This document shows, one piece after another, positions 56,895 to 64,000 of a DNA stretch of 64,000 bases. This stretch comes from Vallitalea pronyensis (GTDB taxonomy: Bacteria > Bacillota > Clostridia > Lachnospirales > Vallitaleaceae), in the NCBI RefSeq assembly GCF_018141445.1, contig NZ_CP058649.1:4235001-4299000 (forward strand), in the 5' to 3' direction. The notes beneath the pieces are model-generated. The model worked only from the letters and a program-made list of their open reading frames with translations, searched no databases and had not been told where the DNA came from. The number at the start of each line of letters is the position of its first letter. Position 1 is the first letter of the stretch. The position numbers and the translations under genes were made by a program.

Positions 56895-59333
56895 ATGACA
56901 TTTTTCAAGAAAAAGAGTTTGATGATTGTTAGCCTTTTAATTTTCGCGTTACTTATTCAAGTATGCCCCGTTTCTTCTTGGGCTCAAGATGCATCATCTG
57001 ATTTAGAATATGAATTGCCAGAAGATATTAAAATCAAAAAAGAAAACTATGAATCCCTATTCGTCATTGCTGAAAAATACCCTACAACGTATATCACACA
57101 AGTAAATAATCAAGAGGAACGCTTACAATCCTTAGTCTTTGTTCAGGAACCGGGTAACATTGTGGATGGTGAAATGATTATTGACCTGCCATCGGAAATC
57201 GTTCGTGTCATCTCTTTCTTCAGGCAAGTGAATATACTCGGTGAAAACATTAAAAATGTGGAAGTGGTTTGGGAAAGACCTAACGATGAAAACATTAAAA
57301 TGAGTGAATTCTGGCGTTCAGAAGATATTATTATTGGGCGTGGCAATCGTTTTGTTGTAAAGCATGGCGACTACGAAGGACACCGTTTAATTATCAAAGG
57401 TACTGGCGTCATCAACCGTATTGAATTAAACGAACCCAATGGTCTTGCACCATTCTTCGATGTAACAGCTTGGAGTGTTCTTGGTGGGGATAAAGACATA
57501 TTGCCCATTAACATTGATATTGATACCTCGAAACAACTAAGTATTGAAGGTGTTGACCACGTAGAGGTTGAAAAATTCCATCGTGTTTATGCGAGACCAA
57601 TCTCTTCCCCAGAAACTTATATAACCAATGTTTTCCTCAAAGAAAAAGGCTTTTTACCAGGTCGACAAATCTTAAAATTTGGTCCTGCACTGGAAACAGC
57701 TTATGGCGATCCTAATGCACCTAAATTAAAAGAAGACCCTAATAAAGAGGGCTATAGTGACTATTCTTTCTTTGAAGAACACTATCAAAAAGATCAAGAA
57801 TCTGTTGATTTATTTGATGCTAACTATCCAACGGACATGAAATATGTGTCATGCTATAATTATTGGCCTTCTTGGATGCGTCCAGATGTTCCCAATAATC
57901 CACATGGTACACCAGCCATTGATAAATTTGAACCAGCAGCAGATTTAGCAGCTGAATATACCAAGGCCTATGATAGATTTCTAGATGGAAGAGGACCTGA
58001 TTACATTGAAGTGGTCAATGAACCTACTGTACGTTCTGGGTGGATTCATCATGATAACCCTGATCTAGACTCTTGGAAGCTATTAGCAGAATTTCATAAC
58101 ATGGTTGCAGATAGAATTAAAGAATTAAGTCCTGATGTTAAAGTAGGTGGACCTACCAGTGCTTGGATGGCTCTTGATGATAACAATTTTTCATTAGCCA
58201 ATGAACAATTACGTTTTATGGATTTAACCAAAGACAGTTTAGATTTTTATTCCCATCATTTCTATGAAGGCAATGATTTAATCCTCCATGAGACAGATGA
58301 TAACTATGGCGGATATCTTACTGGTCGTCTTGAAGCGGATTTAGATTTATTACGTAACCATATGATCTTAACAGATAATGTGAAACCACTCATTATTTCT
58401 GAAACAGGAACCCTTCATAACGGTCCTACAGATGTGGACTATTGGTTATTGCTTAAGAACTTTAACTCCTATTTGGTACGCTACATGAATCGGGCAAACG
58501 AGTTTGAAATGATTGTACCATTCTTATTACCGATTAAGTGGTGGCAAAAAGAGGCTCCTGATATGTTATTTACCTACAACGAAGACGGTACAGTAGGTGA
58601 GCCAACCAAACTGCGATACTTCCTTGATTTATGGCAGGCTTATAAAGGAAAGCTGTTGCCTGTTCATGCAGACAATGATAAGGTCTTCGTCCATGCAGCT
58701 CAAGACGACAATGTAATCTATGTAGCTGTTAACAACATGAATCCTCAACGCATAGCCGCCGATTTGAATTTAGACTTGGATGATGAGGATATCTATGATA
58801 TTGAACAAACAAGACTATACTTAAACCTTGGAAAAATACAATTCTTGACCCAAAAACTATCAAGCCTTGAGGATATTCCATTATCTGTAGAAGAAACTTC
58901 CATCATCAAAATTACCCTTGAGGAAGCCCCAGAGCTTGAAGATACACTATTAAAGAAAACCTATTATGGTGATAAGGTGTTACAAGATACAGGCGTTGAA
59001 GCAGCTTTTCAAATTAGTTGCCCTGTAGAAGACTTAGAAAGAAGTACACTACGTGTAGGCTTTGGACGCCAAGATGGGTTTAATCAACCCATGACTGTAT
59101 GGGTTAACGGTCATGAGTATACCTATGATTTAAGCTTCTCCAATAAAAATGGTCGATTCTTCACCTATGCTGATTTCAAATTACCTACAAATATCCTTCA
59201 TCAAAACAATGAAATTAAAGTGTTAATACCTCAAGAGGGTGGTAAAATAAGCTCTGTATCTTTAATTACCGAAACAATACAAGATGATGACGATGACGAT
59301 GAGGATGACGAAGATGACGACGACGAAGATTGA
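56895..59333 (+). CDS. Secreted glycoside hydrolase, GH86/GH39-like, with polyacidic C-terminus
   Basis: An exported protein of about 812 residues with a signal peptide at 1-31 (VCPVSSWAQ). An N-terminal beta domain is followed by an (alpha/beta)8 catalytic domain from about 215. RVYARPISSPETYITNVFLKEKGFLPGRQ and GTPAIDKFEPAADLAAEY look like GH86 agarases/porphyranases. The acid/base Glu lies in IEVVNEP (about 376) and the nucleophile in LIISETGT (about 503). A C-terminal beta-sandwich follows, then 15 consecutive Asp/Glu residues. GGAGGG with 8-nt spacing supports ATG 56895. The neighbouring importer and sensor suggest it cuts an extracellular polysaccharide whose fragments are imported. GH86 is my best guess; GH39 or GH30-like is possible. 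Confidence 0.7.
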   Translation: MTFFKKKSLMIVSLLIFALLIQVCPVSSWAQDASSDLEYELPEDIKIKKENYESLFVIAEKYPTTYITQVNNQEERLQSLVFVQEPGNIVDGEMIIDLPSEIVRVISFFRQVNILGENIKNVEVVWERPNDENIKMSEFWRSEDIIIGRGNRFVVKHGDYEGHRLIIKGTGVINRIELNEPNGLAPFFDVTAWSVLGGDKDILPINIDIDTSKQLSIEGVDHVEVEKFHRVYARPISSPETYITNVFLKEKGFLPGRQILKFGPALETAYGDPNAPKLKEDPNKEGYSDYSFFEEHYQKDQESVDLFDANYPTDMKYVSCYNYWPSWMRPDVPNNPHGTPAIDKFEPAADLAAEYTKAYDRFLDGRGPDYIEVVNEPTVRSGWIHHDNPDLDSWKLLAEFHNMVADRIKELSPDVKVGGPTSAWMALDDNNFSLANEQLRFMDLTKDSLDFYSHHFYEGNDLILHETDDNYGGYLTGRLEADLDLLRNHMILTDNVKPLIISETGTLHNGPTDVDYWLLLKNFNSYLVRYMNRANEFEMIVPFLLPIKWWQKEAPDMLFTYNEDGTVGEPTKLRYFLDLWQAYKGKLLPVHADNDKVFVHAAQDDNVIYVAVNNMNPQRIAADLNLDLDDEDIYDIEQTRLYLNLGKIQFLTQKLSSLEDIPLSVEETSIIKITLEEAPELEDTLLKKTYYGDKVLQDTGVEAAFQISCPVEDLERSTLRVGFGRQDGFNQPMTVWVNGHEYTYDLSFSNKNGRFFTYADFKLPTNILHQNNEIKVLIPQEGGKISSVSLITETIQDDDDDDEDDEDDDDED

Positions 59334-59383
59334 TTAGCATAACATGTGTATCGTATAATGCGTAAGAAACATATCATAATCAT

Positions 59384-59423
59384 AAAAGAAGTCTCATTCC
59401 CATAGTGGGATGAGACTTCTTTT
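59384..59423. terminator. Bidirectional terminator after the glycosidase gene
   Basis: AAAAGAAGTCTCATTCCC / GGGATGAGACTTCTTTT with a 5-nt loop; U-runs on both strands. It also ends the minus-strand DUF4003 gene. Confidence 0.9.
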
Positions 59424-59446
59424 GCATATCTTAAAGAAACATGGTT

Positions 59447-60421
59447 TTATGTGCTTGAACTTGTAGCTGCTGCCGAAGTAGCTGCAGAAATCATAACGAC
59501 TTGCTGAGCGGCAATAATGGCTTGAATGGCTAGACTAACAGTTGTGTTGACAACGGTCCCCTCTTGTTTTTCATGAAGATACTGACTGGCAATAATGGAC
59601 GATGCCATAAGTACGTGCATACCTTTTCCCAACCATCTGTATTTCTTTTCACTTTTTAAATAAGTAGCCACTTCAACTAAGTCAGCCATGAGTTCTTCTT
59701 GATCCAAATCAAGAAGACTAATCAACCCAATTGCAGGATAATAGGTCGTATAAACATTTAATTTATTGGTTTTGAGATGTTGATAGATTTGATCACAATG
59801 CTCTACAGAATCGCGCATATCTTTTTGGCTAAAGGCCATGACATGAGATAACATCTGTAACCCATCGCCTTTCTTAAAACCTCGTTCATGTAGTGCCCGA
59901 TAATAAGCTTCTAATTGACTAGGACCATGATCCGTATTTGCAAGTAAAACAGCCAAAGCATAATCATCCCCACCTGTTAAGAATGGATGATTTTGTTTCA
60001 TTTGCTTATAGATACCGATTGCTTTCTCAGCATAGCTTTTAACATCATCACCTTCATAGACACTTGATAATGCATAAAGCGCTGTGGGTAAATAGGACGA
60101 ATATTTAAAGCCAACATCCTTTAGTACTTTCTCATTACGAAGCATGACATCAAATTGTTTTTTAGGTGTCTGGGAAGCTGCGCATAATAAACCACTTAAA
60201 GTAAACATCATATGTCCTCTAAAAGAAGAGAATGCACCTGTCTGACTTTTAATGTACCCCTTCATCTCATTAATACAATCTGGATTGATTGCCTTATCTT
60301 TCATGGCAAAAGTCAAAGCAACTAAATGCTTGACCATGTCATTCTCCCATCTAAAAGATTTCCTTATATCCTCATAATTCTGTATCATCGTTTTAACTTT
60401 TTCTTCATATACCCTTTTCAT
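59447..60421 (-). CDS. DUF4003 family protein
   Basis: A 324-residue, predicted all-helical cytoplasmic protein without a signal peptide. The pattern (ENDMVKHLVALTFAMKDKAIN, GAFSSFRGHMMFTLSGLLCA, FKYSSYLPTALYALSSVYEGDD, FLTGGDDYALAVLLANTD, RGFKKGDGLQMLSHVMAFS) is that of DUF4003 proteins of Firmicutes, whose role is unknown. AGGAGG 6 nt before ATG 60421 fixes the start. The C-terminal ~30 residues are Ala/Ser/Thr/Gln-rich and low in complexity. It is monocistronic between two convergent or divergent carbohydrate-enzyme genes. Confidence 0.8.
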   Translation of the reverse strand: MKRVYEEKVKTMIQNYEDIRKSFRWENDMVKHLVALTFAMKDKAINPDCINEMKGYIKSQTGAFSSFRGHMMFTLSGLLCAASQTPKKQFDVMLRNEKVLKDVGFKYSSYLPTALYALSSVYEGDDVKSYAEKAIGIYKQMKQNHPFLTGGDDYALAVLLANTDHGPSQLEAYYRALHERGFKKGDGLQMLSHVMAFSQKDMRDSVEHCDQIYQHLKTNKLNVYTTYYPAIGLISLLDLDQEELMADLVEVATYLKSEKKYRWLGKGMHVLMASSIIASQYLHEKQEGTVVNTTVSLAIQAIIAAQQVVMISAATSAAATSSST

Positions 60422-60518
60422 ACATAACCTCCTCATCATTTTATACGCTCATTATACCCCTATTAACAGTATACATGTCTATTCATGCAATTACAAGAAC
60501 CAAAAACCTGACACAATC

Positions 60519-60582
60519 TGACAAGGGGACGTTTCGTTTGTCATCATTAATATGACACGGGGACGTTTCGTTTGTCATCATT
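60519..60582. repeat. Two tandem REP-like units
   Basis: The 24-bp unit GGGGACGTTTCGTTTGTCATCATT occurs at 60525-60548 and again, identical, at 60559-60582; the period is 34 bp. Each copy is bracketed by TGACA and TGTCA, giving a short hairpin. The GGGGACG core with TGACA...TGTCA ends resembles palindromic repeats often linked to IS200-like (RAYT) transposases in Firmicutes. No transposase gene is in the window. Confidence 0.7.
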
Positions 60583-60739
60583 TAATCATACGCTCTTTAA
60601 ATCTTATACAATTCACGAAATATCATTCTGAATAACTAAAATTTTTATGGGTTAATCTTTGTTTTGATGAATTGTTAGAATATGGTATAATAAGTATAAT
60701 AATTTTGTATTTTTTTATAATGAAAGGAGAAGATTATTT

Positions 60740-62038
60740 ATGAGTAAAAAAAGCAACATGGCATCTATTGTATTAGCATTGATCGTTTTATTGACTGCAT
60801 GTATAGGCAGCACAGGTATTGTTCTTGCAGCTGATTCACCAAATCCTGTGAGTTATTTTGGTGAAATGGTGGTTAATGGCAACCGAATAAATGGGTCCAA
60901 GACAGGTCAGCCTATGCAAGTAAAAGGTATGAGTTTCTTTTGGAGCAATTGGTCCGGCCCCTATTATAATGCTTCAACAGTAGACAGAATGATAGACGAA
61001 TTCAAAGTTGAAATTGTTAGAGTAGCTTATGGGGTAACTGATGGGGGTACACCATATAATACTAGCGATGAGGCAAAATTACGAACCGTCATTGAAGCAG
61101 CTATTAATAGAGGTATTTACGTTATTATTGATTGGCATTCACATGGTGCCCATGATAATGTGGATGCAGCAAAAGATTTCTTTGGAAGAATGGCCCAAGA
61201 CTATGGCAGCTATGATAACGTTATCTTTGAAATCTATAATGAGCCAAAGCAGATCCCATGGAGCACCGTAAAATGGTATGCAGAACAAGTCATACCTGTT
61301 ATAAGACAACATTCCAATAACCTGATTGTGGTTGGATCGCCTACTTGGTCGCAAGATGTGGATCAAGCTGCAAATGACCGCATTCAAGCTGACAATATCG
61401 CTTATACACTACACTTCTATGCAGGAACGCATTTCCAATATCTAAGAGATAAAGCCAATTATGCTATGAACCAAGGTCTAGCTCTTTTTTGTACAGAATG
61501 GGGTTCCGTGAATGCAGATGGTAATGGCAGCATTAATTATAATTCAACTAATGAATGGCTTACTTGGTTGGATCAAAACAAGATATCATGGTGCAACTGG
61601 GCCATCAATGATAAAGATGAAACGTCAAGCATCTTTTATTCCGATGGCAGCCTTCGAGAAGCAGGTACTTTCTTAAAAAGCATCTTTTTAGCTTGGGTAC
61701 CTTACCAAGAATGGCGAGACGGTTCACCCAATCCTAACCCTACAGAGAACATTACATTCGCTGTTAAAGATGATTGGGGAACTGGTTTCAATGGTATCAT
61801 TACCATACATAATACAAGTTCAAGTCCAATTAAGAATTGGACACTAGCTTTTGACTTTGAAGGCCAGATTGATTCATTCTGGACAGCCAATCTAATCAGT
61901 CATTCAGGAAATAACTATGTCATTAATGGTAAAGACTATAACGCAACCATTCAAGCAGGAGAATCTATACAGCTTGGATTCACTGCCACAGCCAGTTCTC
62001 AAATCACACCAACCAATTATGTCCTTACTGGCAACTAA
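60740..62038 (+). CDS. Secreted GH5 endoglucanase with C-terminal CBM2
   Basis: A 432-residue cellulase hydrolysing internal beta-1,4-glucan bonds. The signal is residues 1-30 (cleavage before ADSP); a lipobox-like LTAC at 18-21 means a lipoprotein form cannot be excluded. The GH5 (subfamily 2-like) domain at 35-325 has VKGMSFFWSNW, VIIDWHSHGAHDN, acid/base Glu168 in IYNEP, His in YTLHFYAG, nucleophile Glu253 in CTEWGS and Trp in SWCNWAIND. A short Pro/Asn linker (PNPNPTEN) leads to a CBM2-type cellulose-binding module (338-432). AAAGGAG is the ribosome site. It is a single gene ended by the hairpin at 62053. Confidence 0.93.
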   Translation: MSKKSNMASIVLALIVLLTACIGSTGIVLAADSPNPVSYFGEMVVNGNRINGSKTGQPMQVKGMSFFWSNWSGPYYNASTVDRMIDEFKVEIVRVAYGVTDGGTPYNTSDEAKLRTVIEAAINRGIYVIIDWHSHGAHDNVDAAKDFFGRMAQDYGSYDNVIFEIYNEPKQIPWSTVKWYAEQVIPVIRQHSNNLIVVGSPTWSQDVDQAANDRIQADNIAYTLHFYAGTHFQYLRDKANYAMNQGLALFCTEWGSVNADGNGSINYNSTNEWLTWLDQNKISWCNWAINDKDETSSIFYSDGSLREAGTFLKSIFLAWVPYQEWRDGSPNPNPTENITFAVKDDWGTGFNGIITIHNTSSSPIKNWTLAFDFEGQIDSFWTANLISHSGNNYVINGKDYNATIQAGESIQLGFTATASSQITPTNYVLTGN

Positions 62039-62052
62039 ACCAGTCAACTAAA

Positions 62053-62097
62053 GGCTGTCTCTTACCATGTACGATTAACGTCATGTAAGAGACAGCC
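62053..62097. terminator. Hairpin between the cellulase and M20 genes
   Basis: GGCTGTCTCTTACcATG (62053-62069, one bulged base) pairs with CATGTAAGAGACAGCC (62082-62097). It has a 16-bp stem but no clear U-run. It lies between converging genes. It shares GGCTGTCT and an ATTAACGTCA segment with the element at 51888-52003. Confidence 0.65.
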
Positions 62098-62135
62098 CTA
62101 CTATACACCCATAAGACTAACTTATGGTGATTTTC

Positions 62136-63296
62136 TTAAGCATTAATCGTGCCATCGGATATGCCCAAAACAAATTGCACATGCATGTGTGCACCCTTAG
62201 CTAATATACTTTCATCAATATTAAAATCAGGGGTATGAAGCATAGGCTGGGTATTCCCTTGACGTATACCTATAAATCCGAAGGCACTTTTTCGTCCATT
62301 TGCTAAGATAGCATAATCTTCACTAATGGTAACAGGTTTAAAAGGCACAGGTTCCAGTCCTGCTCTTTTAGCACTTGCGATTGCCAGCTTAATCATATCT
62401 TCATCATTATCCACTGGTGGAAGACCGTCCCTATAATCGATGGTTACTGTCGCACCATAACTTTCAGCTATTCGTCTTGACTTCTCCTCTACTTTACCAC
62501 GAATGGTAGCATATAAGTCTTGATTAAAATAGCGAACGGTTCCTTCTAATACCACTTCATCCGCAACGATATTATCTGCTGTTCCACCATGAAACTTACC
62601 AATGGTCATGACCACTGGCTCAAAGGGAGCTATTTCTCGGCTTATAATGGTTTGTATGTTGGATACGATTTGTGCTCCCACCACAATAGCATCCACCCCC
62701 AAGTAAGGTAACGCACCGTGAGCACTTTTACCATGAATCGTTATTTTAAAGGCATCCACAGCGGCCATGATGGGACCTGATGACAGGCCGATAGAACCTG
62801 AATCCACGTCACATCCTACATGCATACCAAAGAGATAGTCTACATCTCTCATCACACCTAAAGCAGCCATAGCTTTTGCACCGGACATGGTCTCTTCTGC
62901 TGGTTGAAAAATAAGTTTCACACCGCATTCAAGTTTATCCTCCATACTTTTTAATGCTTTCGCTGCCCCTAATAACATGGCTATATGGCTATCATGACCA
63001 CAAGCATGCATAACACCTTGGTTAGCTGATACATAATCACATGTATTCACTTCTTCAATAGGCAGAGCATCCATATCTGCCCTTAACCCCACTACTGTGC
63101 CTACATGATCTTTATTAATCCATGCCATAATACCTGTTTCCGTTACACATTCGTAAGGTATATCCATCTTTTTTAACTCAGATATAATGGTATCTCTTGT
63201 ATGATATTCTTTACTGCTTAATTCAGGATGTTGATGAAAATATCGTCTCATTTTAATGACATAAGCTTCATCTATTGTAATAAGATGATTTAACAT
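62136..63296 (-). CDS. M20 family amidohydrolase/peptidase
   Basis: A cytoplasmic metalloenzyme of about 386 residues with the aminoacylase/HipO-type M20D architecture. MRRYFHQHPELSSKEYHTRD is at 14-33, VGLRADMDALPIEE near 75, the metal ligands are in GVMHACGHDSHIAMLLGAAKAL (about 98-118) and FQPAEETMSGAKAM, and the lid domain has DAFKITIHGKSAHGALPYLGVDAI. It hydrolyses N-acyl amino acids, indole conjugates or similar amides. GAGGTG with 6-7-nt spacing supports ATG 63296 over the frame start at 63362. It follows the DUF296 gene by about 100 bp on the same strand. Confidence 0.92.
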   Translation of the reverse strand: MLNHLITIDEAYVIKMRRYFHQHPELSSKEYHTRDTIISELKKMDIPYECVTETGIMAWINKDHVGTVVGLRADMDALPIEEVNTCDYVSANQGVMHACGHDSHIAMLLGAAKALKSMEDKLECGVKLIFQPAEETMSGAKAMAALGVMRDVDYLFGMHVGCDVDSGSIGLSSGPIMAAVDAFKITIHGKSAHGALPYLGVDAIVVGAQIVSNIQTIISREIAPFEPVVMTIGKFHGGTADNIVADEVVLEGTVRYFNQDLYATIRGKVEEKSRRIAESYGATVTIDYRDGLPPVDNDEDMIKLAIASAKRAGLEPVPFKPVTISEDYAILANGRKSAFGFIGIRQGNTQPMLHTPDFNIDESILAKGAHMHVQFVLGISDGTINA

Positions 63297-63398
63297 ATTG
63301 AACACCTCACCATTCCATTTATATTGGCATATTCCAAATAAAGCATATAATAAAATACACAATCTTACAACCCTATTTTTATTTTATATAGCCATGAA

Positions 63399-63824
63399 TT
63401 ATGAACCAAATTTAAATAAATTAAGACCTATCTCATCACTAAAAGCACGATCCACTTCCCCATCCATGACATCCATGACCATTTCACAAGTAGCCGAAAT
63501 AACTAGTGAATTAAGATGTCCACCGTACACATGAAGCTCGTGATCGGATACGGTAATATGTAAATGTAAGTATACCTCTTGGTTCATGGTAGAAACAGTA
63601 CCCGATAAACTGGTAATCTCATAATCACCTTTTAGCGTAGTCGCATGATAGTTTTTCTCAGTAGTATTGAATAGACCCAGCTTTATTTCATTTGCAGCTC
63701 CAATAGCACTAACGGTGCCTAATTTAATGCCTTGCTCTTTACAAAATGTAGTTAACTTATCAAGTACTTCTTCACCTTTATCAAACCGAATAACGTACTT
63801 ATTGCCAAACTTACGGTACTCCAT
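63399..63824 (-). CDS. PPC/DUF296 domain protein
   Basis: A 141-residue single-domain protein of the plants-and-prokaryotes-conserved (PPC, DUF296) family. YVIRFDKGEEVLDKLTTFCKEQGIKLGTVSAIGAANEIKLGLF starts the fold. The metal-site-like HLHITVSDHELHVYGGHLNSLVISATCEMVMDV gives the conserved His cluster. Family members form trimers and some are encoded beside aldolases or have DNA-binding partners; the biochemical role is unsettled. AAGGAG is 8 nt before the ATG. It is probably co-transcribed with the downstream M20 amidohydrolase gene. Confidence 0.9.
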   Translation of the reverse strand: MEYRKFGNKYVIRFDKGEEVLDKLTTFCKEQGIKLGTVSAIGAANEIKLGLFNTTEKNYHATTLKGDYEITSLSGTVSTMNQEVYLHLHITVSDHELHVYGGHLNSLVISATCEMVMDVMDGEVDRAFSDEIGLNLFKFGS

Positions 63825-63866
63825 ATAAACAACTCCTTCATTTCATTGTACTAAAAAACGTATTTT

Positions 63867-64000
63867 TTATGATAACTCAATTCTATCTCTGCCATTTCCT
63901 TTCGCCTTATACAATAACTGATCCACTTGTATTAAATAGTCTTGGATATTACGGTTATCCTCATTCTTTATTTCCACTATACCTGCACTAAACGTTAATT
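63867..64000 (-). CDS. C-terminal end of a GGDEF (diguanylate cyclase) protein, runs off the window
   Basis: The last 43 codons of a minus-strand gene entering from the right: LTFSAGIVEIKNED... and DQLLYKAKGNGRDRIELS then TAA. This is the conserved end of GGDEF domains (S-x-G-I-A and D-x-A-L-Y-x-A-K-x-x-G-R-N). The GGDEF motif itself and any sensor are outside the window, so catalytic competence cannot be judged. The usual ADxALY Ala-Asp is VDQLLY here. Confidence 0.85.
   Translation of the reverse strand, partial: LTFSAGIVEIKNEDNRNIQDYLIQVDQLLYKAKGNGRDRIELS

Noticed and set aside
60519-60582. CRISPR-like direct repeats
   Set aside because: Only two units, 10-bp spacing and palindromic ends with no cas genes; REP-like repeats fit better.

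Overview
The window is a low-GC, single-chromosome-like stretch from an anaerobic Firmicute of the class Clostridia. The evidence is AT-rich intergenic DNA, strong AGGAGG ribosome binding sites, an SLH-domain surface protein, YesM/YesN-type and LplABC-type sugar systems, and an arginine deiminase pathway. The gene set (inositol catabolism, secreted cellulase, an agarase/porphyranase-like enzyme) would fit a marine polysaccharide degrader such as a Vallitalea-like lineage; that placement is an inference. No rRNA, tRNA, CRISPR array, prophage or intact insertion sequence was seen. Almost everything from 1 to 34.5 kb is on the minus strand.

Layout. 0-7.2 kb: the start of an ornithine carbamoyltransferase gene behind arcA, a TetR regulator, a GNAT acetyltransferase, a YcdB/SLH surface protein, an AEC permease and a 53-residue membrane peptide. 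7.4-27.5 kb: a 20-kb myo-inositol locus. In transcription order it holds a sensor kinase, a response regulator, a CUT2 ABC importer (binding protein, ATPase, permease), an IolG-like dehydrogenase, a LacI regulator, iolC, a CoA-acylating aldehyde dehydrogenase, iolJ, iolB, a 199-bp palindrome, iolD, iolE, iolG and a biotin-type carboxyltransferase. No iolA is present; the acylating dehydrogenase sits where its step is needed. 27.5-34.5 kb: two small unknown genes, then a lacZ/ROK/PfkB-kinase sugar set.

34.5-45.2 kb: a LysM 5'-nucleotidase with a Pho-box-like promoter, a secreted M64 peptidase with two near-identical Fn3 repeats, a long-form rsgA behind an elaborate leader (leader peptide, two tandem look-alike terminators, and a 17-codon ORF coupled by ATGA), an AraC/GyrI regulator, a nitroreductase, a berberine-bridge-type flavoprotein and an alpha/beta hydrolase. 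45.3-49.9 kb: a Gld-like ABC operon (ATPase, permease, GldG-like and DUF4340 proteins). 50.0-59.3 kb: an LplABC-type oligosaccharide importer with its own membrane AraC regulator, divergent from a secreted GH86/GH39-like glycosidase that ends in a polyacidic tail. 59.4-64 kb: a DUF4003 protein, REP-like repeats, a GH5-CBM2 cellulase, an M20 amidohydrolase, a PPC/DUF296 protein and the end of a GGDEF protein.

The observations I rate highest are the rsgA leader, the IolA-less inositol pathway with an orphan carboxyltransferase, the large palindrome inside the iol operon, the polyacidic glycosidase, and the Pho box on the nucleotidase gene.
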